DNA of 59,822 nucleotides from Litorilinea aerophila (GCF_006569185.2 NZ_VIGC02000034.1:1-59822), one strand, 5' to 3'; counted from the first letter of the stretch, positions 29,692-40,042 are shown. Program-made: numbers and translations. Notes: generated from the letters alone by a model not told the origin.

Positions 29692-29763
29692 GTAGTAGCT
29701 ACGGTGCGGTCCGGGTCTTCCGGTGGAAAGGCCTGGACCGCACCCTCCACTTATACCCTCAAC

Positions 29764-30093
29764 TCACACCTTCTCGTAGTGCTCCACGTCCAGCACAAAA
29801 ATGGTGGCGCCCCCCATGTGCTTCTCCACCGGTGTGGGGATGTGAACTTCGCCCGGTTCCATTACCGGGGGCAGGGGCGTCACATACTGAACTCGATCCG
29901 GGCAGCTTTCCCGGATGATGTTCAGCACTTCTTCTACCTTGTCATCTTCCACGCCACAGAAGACGGTGGTATTGCTGATACGCAGAAAACCACCGGACGA
30001 GCTGGTCAGGGTGGCAGAAAATCCCCGCCGTGCCAGCCGGTCCAACAAATTGCGGCTGTCATCGCTGTTGATGATGGCCATGACTAACTTCAT
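29764..30093 (-). CDS. PII-like cyclic-di-AMP receptor (DarA/PstA family)
   Basis: A 109-aa PII-like protein. MKLVMAIINSDD at the start and SSSGGFLRISNTT (31-43) match the DarA/PstA (YaaQ) family, where this glycine-rich segment lines the c-di-AMP site at trimer interfaces. FCGVEDDKVEEVL is the conserved T-loop-flanking region. In Bacillus the homologue follows tmk, and the same order holds here, separated by a degenerate palindromic repeat. No diadenylate cyclase is in the window, so signalling by c-di-AMP is inferred from the family. Confidence 0.85.
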   Translation of the reverse strand: MKLVMAIINSDDSRNLLDRLARRGFSATLTSSSGGFLRISNTTVFCGVEDDKVEEVLNIIRESCPDRVQYVTPLPPVMEPGEVHIPTPVEKHMGGATIFVLDVEHYEKV

Positions 30094-30117
30094 GGGCTTC
30101 CCCTCGGGCTGGTAGGC

Positions 30118-30185
30118 AATCCCGGCAGCTGCTCACCAACCGATTCTGCTGGGGCGAAGCTGCCGAATTTCTGTCGCGGTATGGA
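30118..30185 (-). repeat. Degenerate family 1 palindromic repeat, copy F
   Basis: On the minus strand CGCGACAGAAATTCGGCAGC on the left and CTGCCGGGATTGC on the right flank a different interior that itself repeats CAGC motifs. It sits between tmk and the DarA-like gene. Confidence 0.6.
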
Positions 30186-30218
30186 TGCCAGATAATATCG
30201 AGCGTTGAACTTTGCGCG

Positions 30219-30851
30219 TTACACCGTGCCGTGGGCCCGGCACACCGGCTCGACCCGCTGCCAGATGGCCCGCTGCACCCAGTCCACCGGCCGGGTGGCG
30301 TCGATCACCAGCCAGCGGCCGGGTTCCTGCGCGGCCAGGGCCAGATAGCCCTGCCGCACTGCCCGGTGAAAGTCCAGCGCCTGCTCTTCCATCCGGTTCC
30401 ACTCCTGCTGGGCGCCGGCCTGTTTGCGTGCCAGCCCCAGCTCGGGATCCAGGTCCAGGTAGATGGTGAGGTCGGGCTGGAGACCGCCGGTGGCGTACTG
30501 ATTCAGGCGGCGAAGCTCCTCCAGGGACTGGCCGTGGCCATACCCCTGGTAGGCCAGGGTGCTGTCGGCATAGCGGTCGCAGAGCACGATCTGGCCGGCG
30601 GCCAGGGCAGGCCGGATGATTTCATCCACCAGCTGGGCCCTGGCCGCGGTGAAGAGCAGCGTTTCGGCACGGGGGCTCATTTCGCTGTGGACGGGATCCA
30701 GCAGCAGGGCCCGGATGGCGTTGCCGATGGCGGTGCCGCCGGGCTCCCGGGTGGTCAGTACCGGCAGCCCCTGGTCGGCCAATGCCTGGGCCAGCAGGCG
30801 GATCTGGGTGCTTTTTCCGCTGCCCTCCGGGCCTTCAAAGGTGATCAGCAA
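30219..30851 (-). CDS. tmk: Thymidylate kinase
   Basis: A 210-aa enzyme making dTDP from dTMP. It has the P-loop GPEGSGKST (7-15), the DR(Y/F) motif in CDRYADSTLAYQGYG, and TREPGGT near the beginning. The TTG at 30851 gives the typical family N-terminus and has AGGGAG 8 nt upstream; GTG at 30857 or 30893 in the same frame are alternatives, the last overlapping the upstream gene by 26 bp. The neighbours R3H ATPase (upstream) and DarA-like (downstream) form a probable operon. Confidence 0.92.
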   Translation of the reverse strand: MLITFEGPEGSGKSTQIRLLAQALADQGLPVLTTREPGGTAIGNAIRALLLDPVHSEMSPRAETLLFTAARAQLVDEIIRPALAAGQIVLCDRYADSTLAYQGYGHGQSLEELRRLNQYATGGLQPDLTIYLDLDPELGLARKQAGAQQEWNRMEEQALDFHRAVRQGYLALAAQEPGRWLVIDATRPVDWVQRAIWQRVEPVCRAHGTV

Positions 30852-30867
30852 GCCCACCGCTCCCTGC

Positions 30868-32544
30868 CTAATCCTTGCGGAAGATGCGGACACGGCGGTA
30901 GGGCTCGCGACCGTAGCTATGGCTGATCAGGTTGGCCGCCCGCACCAACTGATGCTGTTGGCTGCGGATGGCTGCAGAGCGGGGTGAGAGCTCCACATCG
31001 GAAGCCCCATTCAACACCCGCTGGATCCCCTCCTGGGTTTCCCGCATGGCCTCAGTGAAAACATCCACCGGATCCGACGGCACGTGGAAAATGTCGGCCA
31101 GGCACTGCTCCATCTGGGTCACCGTGTTGCTGCGCAGGATGTAGATGGGGATGTTCCGCCGCTCGGCATCGGCCAGCGGTTGAGGCTGCTGGCGATAGTA
31201 ATTCTTCAGCGTCATCACCACATCGGCCGCATTCAGGTTATCCACGATCTGGATGGGCACATCCAGGCTGTTGGCCGCGGAGCGAAGCCGGTTCTGACCC
31301 ACGCCATAGGGGAAGATCCGCAGGGGCTTCCGGGTTCGGGGCTCCTCGCCGACGTCGTTCGGGAAGCGCTCTGTGGCCGTCGATTCTTCCTGAGCCTCGG
31401 TGAGATTCCAGTGAGAACCCGGACGTTCGGCGCCCCGGTGGCTGCCGTTGGCGGTGGCCCGGTTGCCGTTCATCTCGCGCACCCGGCCTCCTCGCCGCGA
31501 ACGGCCGTCGCTGCCATCCCAATATGGGCGCATGCGTCCGCCATCCGAGAGCTGCTCGATGTGGATCTCGCCGTTTTCGTCCACATAGCGCAGCTCCGGC
31601 GTCAATGGGCGGCCCCGCAACAGGGCGTCCACCGCCGCGGCCACATCGTGATGAATGACCATGCGCTGACGATCCTGGATCTCGATCAGCACGTTGAAGG
31701 TGGGCGGCGCGCGGCGCTCCAGGACGCTCTTCTGGGTGCCCCGGCGTCGGGCTTCTTCGTCCGACAGGGTGACCGATTCGATCCCGCCCACCAGATCGCT
31801 CAGGGTGGGGTTCATGAGCAGGTTTTCCAGGGAATTCCCATGGGCCGTGCCGATGAGTTGGACCCCACGCTCGGCGATGGTGCGGGCTGCCACGGCCTCC
31901 AGCTCTCGGCCGATCTCGTCGATGATGATCACTTCGGGCATGTGGTTTTCCACCGCCTCGATCATCACCTCGTGCTGCAGGGTGGGTTCGGGTACCTGCA
32001 TCCGGCGGGAGCGGCCGATGGCCGGGTGGGGGATGTCCCCGTCGCCGGCGATCTCGTTGCTGGTGTCCACGATGACGACCCGCTTGTGCTCGCCACGCAC
32101 CCGCGCCGCCTCCCGCAGCAGGGTCGTCTTGCCGACGCCTGGGCGCCCCAGCAGCAGGATGCTCTGGTCGCTCATGACGATATCCCGGATGATCTCGATG
32201 GTGCCGTAGACGGCGCGGCCCACCCGGCAGGTGAGGCCGATGATGTCCCCCCGCCGGTTGCGGATGGCGGAAATGCGGTGGAGCGTCCGCTCGATACCGG
32301 CGCGGTTATCCGCCCCGAAGTCACCGATCTGGCTGATCACGGTCTGGATATCCTCTGGCGTGATCTCCCGGTCGCTGAGGTACATTTCCCCGTCCACAAA
32401 CCGGGCTTCCGGCAGCCGCCCCAGGTCCATCACCACTTCCAGGAGATCGGAGCTACGGTTGGCCTTTTCCAGGGATTCCCGCACGCGCTCGGGCAGGATG
32501 GCAAGGAGAAGGTCCAGATCATCTGAAATATGGAGTGTTGTCAT
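30868..32544 (-). CDS. AAA-type ATPase with R3H domain (SpoIIIAA/Ycf45-like)
   Basis: A 558-aa protein. The ATPase core has Walker [10 protein letters not shown] (133-141) and Walker B VIIIDE (205-210), in the arrangement of SpoIIIAA/Ycf45 proteins, and is followed by a charged, Gly/Arg-rich linker (about 365-430), a second folded region, and a C-terminal single-strand nucleic-acid-binding R3H motif ([13 protein letters not shown]). The role is unknown; homologues are common in cyanobacteria, plastids and Chloroflexota. The ATG at 32544 is preferred over an in-frame TTG 20 codons upstream. It precedes tmk by 16 nt. Confidence 0.8.
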   Translation of the reverse strand: MTTLHISDDLDLLLAILPERVRESLEKANRSSDLLEVVMDLGRLPEARFVDGEMYLSDREITPEDIQTVISQIGDFGADNRAGIERTLHRISAIRNRRGDIIGLTCRVGRAVYGTIEIIRDIVMSDQSILLLGRPGVGKTTLLREAARVRGEHKRVVIVDTSNEIAGDGDIPHPAIGRSRRMQVPEPTLQHEVMIEAVENHMPEVIIIDEIGRELEAVAARTIAERGVQLIGTAHGNSLENLLMNPTLSDLVGGIESVTLSDEEARRRGTQKSVLERRAPPTFNVLIEIQDRQRMVIHHDVAAAVDALLRGRPLTPELRYVDENGEIHIEQLSDGGRMRPYWDGSDGRSRRGGRVREMNGNRATANGSHRGAERPGSHWNLTEAQEESTATERFPNDVGEEPRTRKPLRIFPYGVGQNRLRSAANSLDVPIQIVDNLNAADVVMTLKNYYRQQPQPLADAERRNIPIYILRSNTVTQMEQCLADIFHVPSDPVDVFTEAMRETQEGIQRVLNGASDVELSPRSAAIRSQQHQLVRAANLISHSYGREPYRRVRIFRKD

Positions 32545-32731
32545 AGTTGCGTCGTGGGCAGACGAAGTGGCCAATGGAGCCTTGTTCGTTTTCTGGTTAG
32601 TCAATTTATCTGTTGTTCGATCCTGTTAGACTAAACTGCGACCCTGTTATACGAAATTGCGACATCGCGTTGTGGTAGATGATGTTCGTCCAGCATTATG
32701 TAAGATTCACCTGTAAGACGCCAGGATGGGC

Positions 32732-33811
32732 TCACCGGTTCCCAGGGCTGGGGGAGGGCTCGGCTGGGGTGCGGGAACGCCGATGGGGAGTTAAGGTGTG
32801 CGGGGGCTTCTGGAGCATGAAACTGGGACGGATGGCCTCACCGACGCTTTCCATGGCCGGCACCCGGGCGGGGGTGACTTTGTGCACCCACTGAACCAGG
32901 TGTTTGACCATCTTGGCGCGATCGGTGAAGGGGGCAAAGCCGTAGTCGCCCAGCAGGGACTCGACCCCGCCCTGATAGTCGTAGACGCCCACGTAGATGG
33001 GCAGTTCTCCTTCACTCTCGGCGATCACCGTCAGTCCATAGCACAGGAGCTGGTGATAGTCCTCCATATCGGGCTGCAGGGTATCGGCCCAGATCTGGAG
33101 CCAGTATCCATGTCCGCCTTGCACGATCTGGATACTCCCCCCTACCATCCCCCCCCGAACCAGGACAAAGCTATGGGAGACACCGGGGTACCGCCATTCC
33201 ACGATGGCGGGCTGCAGGTCGCCATCGGCCTGGATCCCCTCGGCTATCTGCACCCGTTCCGGCGTCAGGCGCGCGTAAAGCCGCCGCAATGCCCAGGCAT
33301 CTGCTTCCACCTGAGGGCGAATGTCGGCGTAGATCAGATGGGCGTAGCTGGTTAAAAGTTGGGGGCGAAGCCGCCAGATGGTCTGCCGGGCGTAGAGCTG
33401 GAACCCTACCTGGCTACAGCTCTTGACCGGCAGGGGCTGATCCGGCGCATCCAGGTAGATCCGGGCGATCTGTTGTTTCGCGGCCTCGTTGATGTAGTGG
33501 GAAAGTAGCTTTTCCCAGATAGCGGGGTGGCCCAGGGGCTGATCCAGGGCAGGGGCCAACAGCACAATGTCCGCCTCGGGGCGGCCGGCCCGCTTTTGCG
33601 CCTGGAGAAAGCCAACCCGTGCCAGGCCATGCCCTTGCTGTCGAAGCACGTAGGTGGTAACCCTGGTGTGGCTCCAGGGAAATAAGGTGCTCAGAGACGC
33701 CCACAGAGGCGACTGGGGCTGTAGCAACGACTGGACAATGTTCAGCGTCGTTGCCTGACGGCCCAGCCGTTGGATCAAGAGGACGTCACTAAATTGAAAA
33801 GGGCGAATCAC
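32732..33811 (-). CDS. Hypothetical protein, possibly two GNAT-like acetyltransferase modules
   Basis: A 359-aa soluble protein. The N-terminus (IRPFQFSDVLLIQRLGRQ) resembles the beginning of GNAT acetyltransferases, and the central half ends with YLDAPDQPLPVKSCSQVGF and YARQTIWRL, like a GNAT C-terminal half. A second, less typical region follows, and the last 35 residues are basic and proline-rich. No acetyl-CoA P-loop can be pinned down with certainty. The start is GTG with a GGAG site. Its neighbours on the same strand (K+ channel, R3H ATPase) do not suggest a role. Confidence 0.5.
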   Translation of the reverse strand: MIRPFQFSDVLLIQRLGRQATTLNIVQSLLQPQSPLWASLSTLFPWSHTRVTTYVLRQQGHGLARVGFLQAQKRAGRPEADIVLLAPALDQPLGHPAIWEKLLSHYINEAAKQQIARIYLDAPDQPLPVKSCSQVGFQLYARQTIWRLRPQLLTSYAHLIYADIRPQVEADAWALRRLYARLTPERVQIAEGIQADGDLQPAIVEWRYPGVSHSFVLVRGGMVGGSIQIVQGGHGYWLQIWADTLQPDMEDYHQLLCYGLTVIAESEGELPIYVGVYDYQGGVESLLGDYGFAPFTDRAKMVKHLVQWVHKVTPARVPAMESVGEAIRPSFMLQKPPHTLTPHRRSRTPAEPSPSPGNR

Positions 33812-34004
33812 CGAATCGTCTGCTCCTTGAAAGGAGGACCATCTCCATTATTCTTACAGAGCATTCACACAGAGGCCATCACACCCTGCAACAGGAAGCG
33901 CCCGCAACCCTCTTACGTGGAAACATTCTACCGGAAAACAGGCCGATTGGCAAGTATCCCGCCATACAAAGCGATTATGTCAATATGCCGGCCAGGCCAA
34001 TGCC

Positions 34005-35042
34005 TCAGTGGGCGTCGGCCATGTGGAGCCAGGGGCGATTGTCACCGGCCAGGCGGGCCAGCTTGGTCAGCTGCGCCACTGTTCCCAGCCCGATCAACGC
34101 GTCCCCAACCTGGAGCGGGTACTCGGGCCCCGGGCTGGTTACGATCTGGCCGTCGTGGCAACGGATGGCCAGCACGTTGACGCCGGTTTCGGTGCGCACC
34201 TGGCACTGCCCCAGGGTCTTGCCGGCCAGGGGCGAGTCCTGGCTGATGCGGATCTCTTCGATGCGCAGCTCCAGCTCCCCCTGGCGCATGATCACATCCA
34301 GAAATTCCACCACGCCCGGGTGGAGCAGTTGGGCGGCCATGCGGTGTCCCGTGATCCAGTAGGGGTTGATCACATGGTCGGCGCCGGCCATGCGCAGCTT
34401 TTTCTCGCTTTCGTAGAAGTTGCTGCGGGAAACGATGTATACGTCCGGGTTCAACGTCCGCGCGCTCAGAATGGTGAACACGTTGGTGGCGTCGCTGGGC
34501 AGGCAGGTACACAGGCCACTGGCCCGGTCGATGCCCGCCTGGATCAACACTTCCTCGTCAGCCGCATCACCGATGATGTGGGGGATGTCCTTTTCATCCA
34601 ACTCTGCCGCCACATCCGGATCTGCGTCGATAACCACCACCGAAAAGCGGTTGGCCCGCAATCCCTCCACCACCTGCCGGCCCACCCGGCCATAGCCACA
34701 GATGATATAGTGCTTGTGCATTTTCCGAATCGTCCTCAGTGTACGTCGCCTGCGCAAAACCCCCCGCAGCTCACCGGCGACAATGTAGTCGGTTACCGTG
34801 CTAAAGGTGTACGCCGCGCCCCCCACGCCCAGCAGAATCAGGATCATGCTGAAGACCTGGCCCTCGGGCGACAGGGGTCGGACTTCACCGTACCCAACCG
34901 TGCTCAAGGTGATGATGGTCATAAACAAGGCTTCTCGCCACGACCACCCCTCCAGCCACATGTATCCCAGGGTGCCCACAGCCAACAAAACCACCAGGGT
35001 GAATATTACGCCCAACAGTCGGGTACGAAAGGTCAAGCCCAT
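34005..35042 (-). CDS. Potassium channel with RCK/TrkA regulatory domains
   Basis: A 345-aa membrane protein. Two membrane helices (about 9-29 and 65-85) flank a pore loop with the selectivity filter TVGYGE (48-53). A cytoplasmic RCK domain begins with the dinucleotide fold GYGRVG (116-121), followed by the TrkA-C domain. Such channels are tetramers gated by nucleotides, calcium or cyclic-di-AMP; the PII-like receptor 5 kb away makes the last an attractive but untested idea. The gene stands alone on the minus strand. Confidence 0.92.
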   Translation of the reverse strand: MGLTFRTRLLGVIFTLVVLLAVGTLGYMWLEGWSWREALFMTIITLSTVGYGEVRPLSPEGQVFSMILILLGVGGAAYTFSTVTDYIVAGELRGVLRRRRTLRTIRKMHKHYIICGYGRVGRQVVEGLRANRFSVVVIDADPDVAAELDEKDIPHIIGDAADEEVLIQAGIDRASGLCTCLPSDATNVFTILSARTLNPDVYIVSRSNFYESEKKLRMAGADHVINPYWITGHRMAAQLLHPGVVEFLDVIMRQGELELRIEEIRISQDSPLAGKTLGQCQVRTETGVNVLAIRCHDGQIVTSPGPEYPLQVGDALIGLGTVAQLTKLARLAGDNRPWLHMADAH

Positions 35043-35160
35043 GAACGGTCATCTCTCTTGCTTGCATCGCCGGTGACCCTCACCGGTACGAGGGATTGTA
35101 AATGAGAAGGGGCGATCCTTCAAGAGAAGATTCGGAGGCAGGGCGTTCCAGGGAGGACGG

Positions 35161-35200
35161 GACAAGGGGTGCCATCGGGATCCCGATGGCACCCCTTGTC
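35161..35200. terminator. Perfect 40-bp palindrome downstream of the subtilase
   Basis: An 18-bp arm, GACAAGGGGTGCCATCGG, is followed by GATC and its complement. It lies 48 nt past the subtilase stop and is a likely terminator, though no U-run follows on the minus strand. Confidence 0.6.
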
Positions 35201-35247
35201 AGGAGAGAGAGGAAGTAAATATCAGAAGGAGCGGCAAGCCCGGAGGC

Positions 35248-37314
35248 TCAGGGCCGGCGGAACTCAGCCGGCGCAGCCGGGGTCACCGACGGGCGAGGTG
35301 CAGTTTCCTCCGCAGGGGCGTCGTCACCCAGGTCCTCCACCTGGGCGGCCCCCAGGGCTGCCGGGCAGTTGCTGCCGCTGAGCAGCTGCACATCATCCAC
35401 GAAGAAGCTGCTCACCAGCCAGCTGTCGGTGCGGGCCACAAAGTAGAGCTCGATCTCCCGGCCGGCGAAGCGGCTCAGGTCCAGGAGATCCTCGACCCAC
35501 CCCCCGGTCTCCCGGGCCGTACAGAGGCTGAAGCGGCGCAGGGTGAGCATCCGGTTGCCCTCCCGCACCCGAACGTAGCCAAAGTCGTACCCGCAGAGAT
35601 CCTCGGATTCCAGGCGATACCAGTAGCGCAGGGTGGCCGGCGCCGAAGCCGGCACCTGAATACGCTGGCTGATCTGAGCCAGTTCCCGGTCGGCGCCGCC
35701 CAGCCAGGCCAGGTAGGCGCCGCTGTGGGGCTGCAGAGGGCCGCCACAGAGTCCCGCGTCGCAGATCAGGGGATATCCCCGCCGGGAATACTCATGCCAG
35801 GCCAGGCGGCCAGCCTCAAAGTCGCCATTCTGGACCCCATCCACGCAGGTGATTGGCTCCGGTGTCGGTGAGGGTGTCGGTGAAGGTGTCAGTGTGGGCG
35901 TGGCCGTGGCGACAGGGGTGGGCAGGGGCGAGATGGGTCCTGTCTGGGTCGGCGTGGCCGTGGGCGAAGGTGTAGCGGTCGGGGTGGCGGTGGGCGTGGG
36001 CGAGGGCGTCTCGGTGGCCGTGGCCGTCGCGGTGGGTGTGGGCGGCGCCTGGAGGAAACCAACGTAGAGCAGGCGGTTGGGGGAGCCCGCACCCAGGTTG
36101 CTCAACTTGCCCGTGGTGGCGTTGTCCAGCAGGGCAGCCATCACCTGGGCCGGCCATGCGTCCGGGTGATCCGCCAGGTAGAGGGCTGCCACGCCGGCCA
36201 CGTGGGGCGACGCCATGGAGGTGCCGCTCCAGGTGGCGGTGGCGCCATCGCTGCTGGCCGTGGCAGATGTGATGTTGGCGCCAGGGGCAAAGAGATCCAC
36301 GCAGCTTCCCTTGTTGGAGAAGGAGGCCCGGCTGTCGTTGGATGTGGATGCCCCCACCGTCAACACGTTGGTCAGCCGGGCGGGCGAGTCGTTGCAGGCG
36401 CTGCGGTTGGCATTGCCCGCCGCCACCGCGTAGGTCACCCCCGCGCTGACCGAATTGCGTACCGCGTTGTCCAGGGCCAGGGAAGCGGCCCCACCCAGGC
36501 TCATGTTGGCCACGGCTGGCTTCACGTGGTTGGCGGTCACCCAGTCCACCCCGGCAATCACGCCGGAGGTGGTGCCGGAGCCCTGGCAGTTGAGCACCCG
36601 CACCGGGTGGAGGGTCACCCCCTTGGCCACCCCGTAGGTGGTGCCGCCCACCGTGCCGGCCACATGGGTGCCGTGCCCGTTGCAATCCTCCGTCCCCCGG
36701 CCGTCTAAGATAGCCGAGAAACCGTTGCCGATGCGGCCAGTAAATTCCCCATGGGTGCTACGAATGCCGGTATCGATGATGTAGACATGGACGCCGGCGC
36801 CGGTACCGGGGTAGATGTACCGGTTGTCCAGGGGCAGATCCCGCTGGTCGATCCGGTCCAGCCCCCACACCGCGGGGGACTGCTCTCCCTGGATGGTCAG
36901 CACCCGATCCTCTTCCACGTAGGCGACGGTGGGATCCTCCTGCAGGGCCTGGACCGCCTCGGGCGGAAGCTCGGCCGCGAAGCCCAGCAGCACATGTTCG
37001 TAGGTGTAGAGCACGGAGCCGCCGTACTGATCGGTGAGGCGCTGGGCCAGGGCGGCCGCGCTCACCGCCATGCCCTGGCTGGCGGCGGCCGCTTCCTCTT
37101 CCCGCAAAACCACGATGTATTGATTGGGCACCGGTTCACCGGCACTGAGTCCGGGCACCCCCTGGCTGGTGATCACCGGAAGATAGACCCGCTGGGGTGG
37201 ATCATCCTGGGCCCGGGAAGCCAGGGAGTGGGTCAGCAGGGCCACCAGAGTCACCAGGATCCAGATGGGCAGTCGAGGGAGGCCATGTCGACGACGTGCC
37301 TGGTTCTCTTTCAT
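35248..37314 (-). CDS. Secreted subtilisin-like serine protease (S8, proteinase K-type) with C-terminal domain
   Basis: A 688-aa protein. A basic N-terminus and hydrophobic segment (about 15-35) form a signal peptide. An I9 propeptide (about 60-140) is followed by the catalytic domain with D181 (IDTGI), H214 (GHGTHVAG), oxyanion N301 and S366 (GTSMASP). A threonine/proline-rich linker (about 414-485, encoded by 35860-36060) connects it to a beta-sandwich domain resembling carbohydrate-binding modules. It is a secreted degradative protease. The start at 37314 is set by an AGGAG site; an adjacent ATG lies one codon upstream and a TTG further up. A perfect terminator-like palindrome follows. Confidence 0.9.
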   Translation of the reverse strand: MKENQARRRHGLPRLPIWILVTLVALLTHSLASRAQDDPPQRVYLPVITSQGVPGLSAGEPVPNQYIVVLREEEAAAASQGMAVSAAALAQRLTDQYGGSVLYTYEHVLLGFAAELPPEAVQALQEDPTVAYVEEDRVLTIQGEQSPAVWGLDRIDQRDLPLDNRYIYPGTGAGVHVYIIDTGIRSTHGEFTGRIGNGFSAILDGRGTEDCNGHGTHVAGTVGGTTYGVAKGVTLHPVRVLNCQGSGTTSGVIAGVDWVTANHVKPAVANMSLGGAASLALDNAVRNSVSAGVTYAVAAGNANRSACNDSPARLTNVLTVGASTSNDSRASFSNKGSCVDLFAPGANITSATASSDGATATWSGTSMASPHVAGVAALYLADHPDAWPAQVMAALLDNATTGKLSNLGAGSPNRLLYVGFLQAPPTPTATATATETPSPTPTATPTATPSPTATPTQTGPISPLPTPVATATPTLTPSPTPSPTPEPITCVDGVQNGDFEAGRLAWHEYSRRGYPLICDAGLCGGPLQPHSGAYLAWLGGADRELAQISQRIQVPASAPATLRYWYRLESEDLCGYDFGYVRVREGNRMLTLRRFSLCTARETGGWVEDLLDLSRFAGREIELYFVARTDSWLVSSFFVDDVQLLSGSNCPAALGAAQVEDLGDDAPAEETAPRPSVTPAAPAEFRRP

Positions 37315-37629
37315 CATGCTCCTTTCCCGCCATGCGCGCCATGAGTCATTGATGGGGGACAATGTCGCTTACTCTCCCAGCATAAGCCTGGGGCGCGCCC
37401 GGCGCCAGGGCGCATCTATGCAACCGCTCTGCTACATTTGTGGCATGTGTTTTTGCGGAGACGGGGGCAGCGGGTGTGCTGGGGAACGATTGTTCGGAGG
37501 GGGTATCAGCGCAGGGGGAGTGCGTGGCGCTCGGAGGGGGTATCAGCGCAGGGGGAGTGCGTGGCGCGCCGCCTGCGCCACGCACCACGCACTTCATGGG
37601 GCACCGCCGACCGACGGACGCCGGGCGGA
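37315..37629. other. Intergenic region with a short tandem repeat
   Basis: It lies between the GH42 stop and the subtilase start. It contains two nearly identical units of about 41 bp (37494-37571) with CGGAGGGGGTATCAGC and CAGGGGGAGTGCGTGG, followed by a GTGGCGC/GCGCCAC inverted repeat. No gene is seen. Confidence 0.6.
37494..37571. repeat. 41-bp tandem repeat, two units
   Basis: The two units carry the same GGAGGGGGTATCAGCGCAGG core. Too few copies to suggest an array. Confidence 0.75.
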
Positions 37630-39684
37630 CTACGCCGTCAGCACCATCACGCCATAGCTGGCCAGCCCCGTCGGTCCATCCACGGTTTGCCCGCTGAGGA
37701 GGTCGGTGTAGGGGCCGGGCACGGCCACGGTGACGGGCGTGGGGTTGAAGTTCATGAGGAAGATGTAGCGACGTTCGCCGTCTCCTCGCACCTGGGCCGT
37801 GACCCCTGGCGGCAGGTCGGTCTCCAGGGCCCGCGCCAGGCCCAGATGGCGGGCCAGCGCGCCGTAGAAGTCGCTCAGGAAGCGGTCGTCGTTGCGAGAG
37901 GCGATGTAGTAGGCCTGCCCCTGGCCGAAGTGGTTGACCGTCAGTGCCGGCCGCCCGGCGTAGAAGTCATCCCGATAGGTGGCCAGCACCTGGGCAGACT
38001 CGGCGTGGATCAGGTCGCAGAGCTCCCGCGCCGTGTAGAGGCCACTGAGCCCCAGGCTGTTGCCCGGCACAGGCACCACGTGGTTCACGTCGTGGTCGTA
38101 GAGCGCGTCGATTTCCTCGGCCCAGATGCCCAGCACGTCCCGCAGGGGGCCGGGGAAGCCGCCCAGGAAGCAGAGGTCGTTTTCGTCCACGATGCCGCTC
38201 CAGTAGGTGGCGACGAAGGTGCCGCCGTTGCGGACGAACGCCTCGATGCGCTCGGCCACGCCCGGACGCACCATGTAGAGCATGGGGGCGATCAGCAGCC
38301 GGTAGCCCTCCAGCTCCTGGTCCATGTCGATGACATCCACCGGGATGCCCCGCTGCCAGAACGGACGATAGTGGCGCTGGCAGGTGGGCAGATAGTCCTT
38401 TTTCTCAATGCGTGGGCCCTGGGCGTCGTTGATGGCCCAGTTGTTCTCCCAGTCGTAGATGAGGGCCACCTCCGGCTGGGTGGTGGTGCCCACCACCCCA
38501 TCCAGACGCTGCAGCAGCTCGCCTACCTGGGCCACATCCCGGAAGACCCGGGTATGTTCGTGGCCCACATGGTCGACGACGGCCCCGTGGAACTTCTCGC
38601 TGGAGCCGCGGCTCTTGCGCCACTGGAAGTACTGGACGGTATCGGAGCCGTGGGCCACCGCCTGCAACGAAGAGAGCAGGTGCATACCGGGCCGCTTGAG
38701 CTTGGCCACGGGGAACCAGTTGGTGGTGCTGGGGGTGGACTCCATGAGCATGAACGGCTTCCCGCCCTTCAGGCAGCGGTTGATGTCGTGGGTAAAGGCC
38801 ACGTTGGCCGCCAGAACCCAATCCGGTTCGGCCCCGTGCCACTGGGGGTAGCTGTCCCAGGAGATCACATCCAGGTGGGGCGCCATCTTCCAGTAGTTGA
38901 GCCCGGGGTATGTGCCCATGAAGTTGGTGGTGATGGGCACATCTGGCGTGATGGCGCGCAGGGGCGCCGCCTCGGCCAGCATGAAGTCGATGGTCTGGTC
39001 GGTGACGAAGCGCTTCCAGTCCAGGTTCAGGCCATGGAGGCGGGATTCGCCGATGGGGCTGGGCGGATCGATTTGGGACCAGTCCGTGTAGGTATGGCTC
39101 CAGAACGCGGTCCACCAGGCGTGGTTCAGGGCATCCAGGCTGCCATATTTGCGCTGGAGCCACTGGCGGAAAGCCTCCCGGCAGAGCTCACAGTGGCATT
39201 CGCCGCCGTACTCGTTGGAGATATGCCAGACCAGCAGAGCCGGGTGATCCCGGTATCGCTCGGCCAGTTTTGTGTTGATGATCCGCACCTTTTCCCGATA
39301 GATGGGGGAGGTGAAGCAGTGGTTGTGGCGCAGGCCGTGGAGGTTTCGGGTACGGTCCGGGCGGACACGCAGCACTTCCGGATATTTGGCCGAGAGCCAG
39401 GCGGGCCGGGCGCCGCTGGGCGTGGCCAGCACGGCGTAGATCCCCCGGGCATGGAGCATGTCCATGATCTGGTCCAACCAGCTGAAGTCAAAGCGGCCTT
39501 CCTCGGGCTCCAGCCGGGACCAGGCGAAAATGCCCACGGACATGGCGTTACACCGGGCCAGCTCCATCAGGCGCATGTCCTCGTGCCAGATTTCCTCCGG
39601 CCACTGGTCGGGATTGTAATCGCCGCCGTGGAGCAGGTGAGGGAATTTGGGGTTGATGGGGGGATATCGTTGGGGTTTTGGCAT
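37630..39684 (-). CDS. Beta-galactosidase, GH42
   Basis: A 684-aa GH42 enzyme. The acid/base is E158 in WHISNEYG and the nucleophile E315 in LMESTPS. Cysteines C163, C165 and C168 form part of the zinc site seen in this family. The barrel is followed by the trimerisation domain and a C-terminal beta domain. It hydrolyses terminal beta-galactosides, inside the cell since no signal peptide is present. AGGAG lies 6 nt before the ATG. A perfect -35-like TTGACA lies at 39820-39825 on the minus strand but without a good -10. It is divergent from DUF3604-sulfatase. Confidence 0.93.
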   Translation of the reverse strand: MPKPQRYPPINPKFPHLLHGGDYNPDQWPEEIWHEDMRLMELARCNAMSVGIFAWSRLEPEEGRFDFSWLDQIMDMLHARGIYAVLATPSGARPAWLSAKYPEVLRVRPDRTRNLHGLRHNHCFTSPIYREKVRIINTKLAERYRDHPALLVWHISNEYGGECHCELCREAFRQWLQRKYGSLDALNHAWWTAFWSHTYTDWSQIDPPSPIGESRLHGLNLDWKRFVTDQTIDFMLAEAAPLRAITPDVPITTNFMGTYPGLNYWKMAPHLDVISWDSYPQWHGAEPDWVLAANVAFTHDINRCLKGGKPFMLMESTPSTTNWFPVAKLKRPGMHLLSSLQAVAHGSDTVQYFQWRKSRGSSEKFHGAVVDHVGHEHTRVFRDVAQVGELLQRLDGVVGTTTQPEVALIYDWENNWAINDAQGPRIEKKDYLPTCQRHYRPFWQRGIPVDVIDMDQELEGYRLLIAPMLYMVRPGVAERIEAFVRNGGTFVATYWSGIVDENDLCFLGGFPGPLRDVLGIWAEEIDALYDHDVNHVVPVPGNSLGLSGLYTARELCDLIHAESAQVLATYRDDFYAGRPALTVNHFGQGQAYYIASRNDDRFLSDFYGALARHLGLARALETDLPPGVTAQVRGDGERRYIFLMNFNPTPVTVAVPGPYTDLLSGQTVDGPTGLASYGVMVLTA

Positions 39685-39903
39685 GTTTAACTCCTATTCT
39701 CCCTCTGGATGTTTAACAACGGTTTTCATCACCTTTGTCCTCCCTTGTGACCTCCCTTGGTCAGGGGATCTGGTTAGATTGGGGCAGGGGGCATTCGGAA
39801 TTCTGGGCGTTTGTTCTGATGTCAATTTAATGCTATCCTGGGCCTCAGGCTGATTCGCCTTGAATCGCCACTTATTGAAGTTTCATTGCCCCAAAAGCCT
39901 GGT

Positions 39904-39931
39904 TGTTCTGCCAAAATATCGAGACTATGTT
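39904..39931 (+). promoter_or_regulatory. Possible promoter of the DUF3604-sulfatase operon
   Basis: TTGTTC and TATGTT lie 16 nt apart, about 110 nt before the DUF3604 start. Confidence 0.35.
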
Positions 39932-39941
39932 TGTCTGACGA

Positions 39942-39972
39942 AATAAGGTGCCGCAGTCTGGTTGACCTTATT
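39942..39972. promoter_or_regulatory. Inverted repeat, possible operator
   Basis: AATAAGGT and its exact complement ACCTTATT are 15 nt apart, just downstream of the promoter-like sequence. This is the arrangement expected for a repressor site. No regulator gene is visible in the window. Confidence 0.4.
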
Positions 39973-40042
39973 ACACGCCCCCTTTCATCCCGGTCATTTC
40001 GTCCCGCCTGTTTCATTCCAACCTACGGACAGCGCTTCAATC

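Larger units (their letters stand above)
39685..40042. other. Divergent intergenic region of the glycan locus
   Basis: It separates GH42 (minus) and DUF3604-sulfatase (plus). It contains promoter-like boxes for both directions and an inverted repeat that may be an operator; no gene is seen. Confidence 0.6.

Noticed and set aside
35860-36060. Repetitive tract inside the subtilase as a possible inserted repeat
   Set aside because: It encodes a Thr/Pro-rich linker between two domains, common in secreted enzymes, and keeps the frame naturally.
37494-37571. Possible CRISPR or repeat array
   Set aside because: Only two contiguous units with no spacers, and no cas genes in the window.
37438-39690. 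A 750-codon open frame antisense to the GH42 gene
   Set aside because: It mirrors the beta-galactosidase frame, a usual effect of high GC at third codon positions, and has no recognisable protein features.
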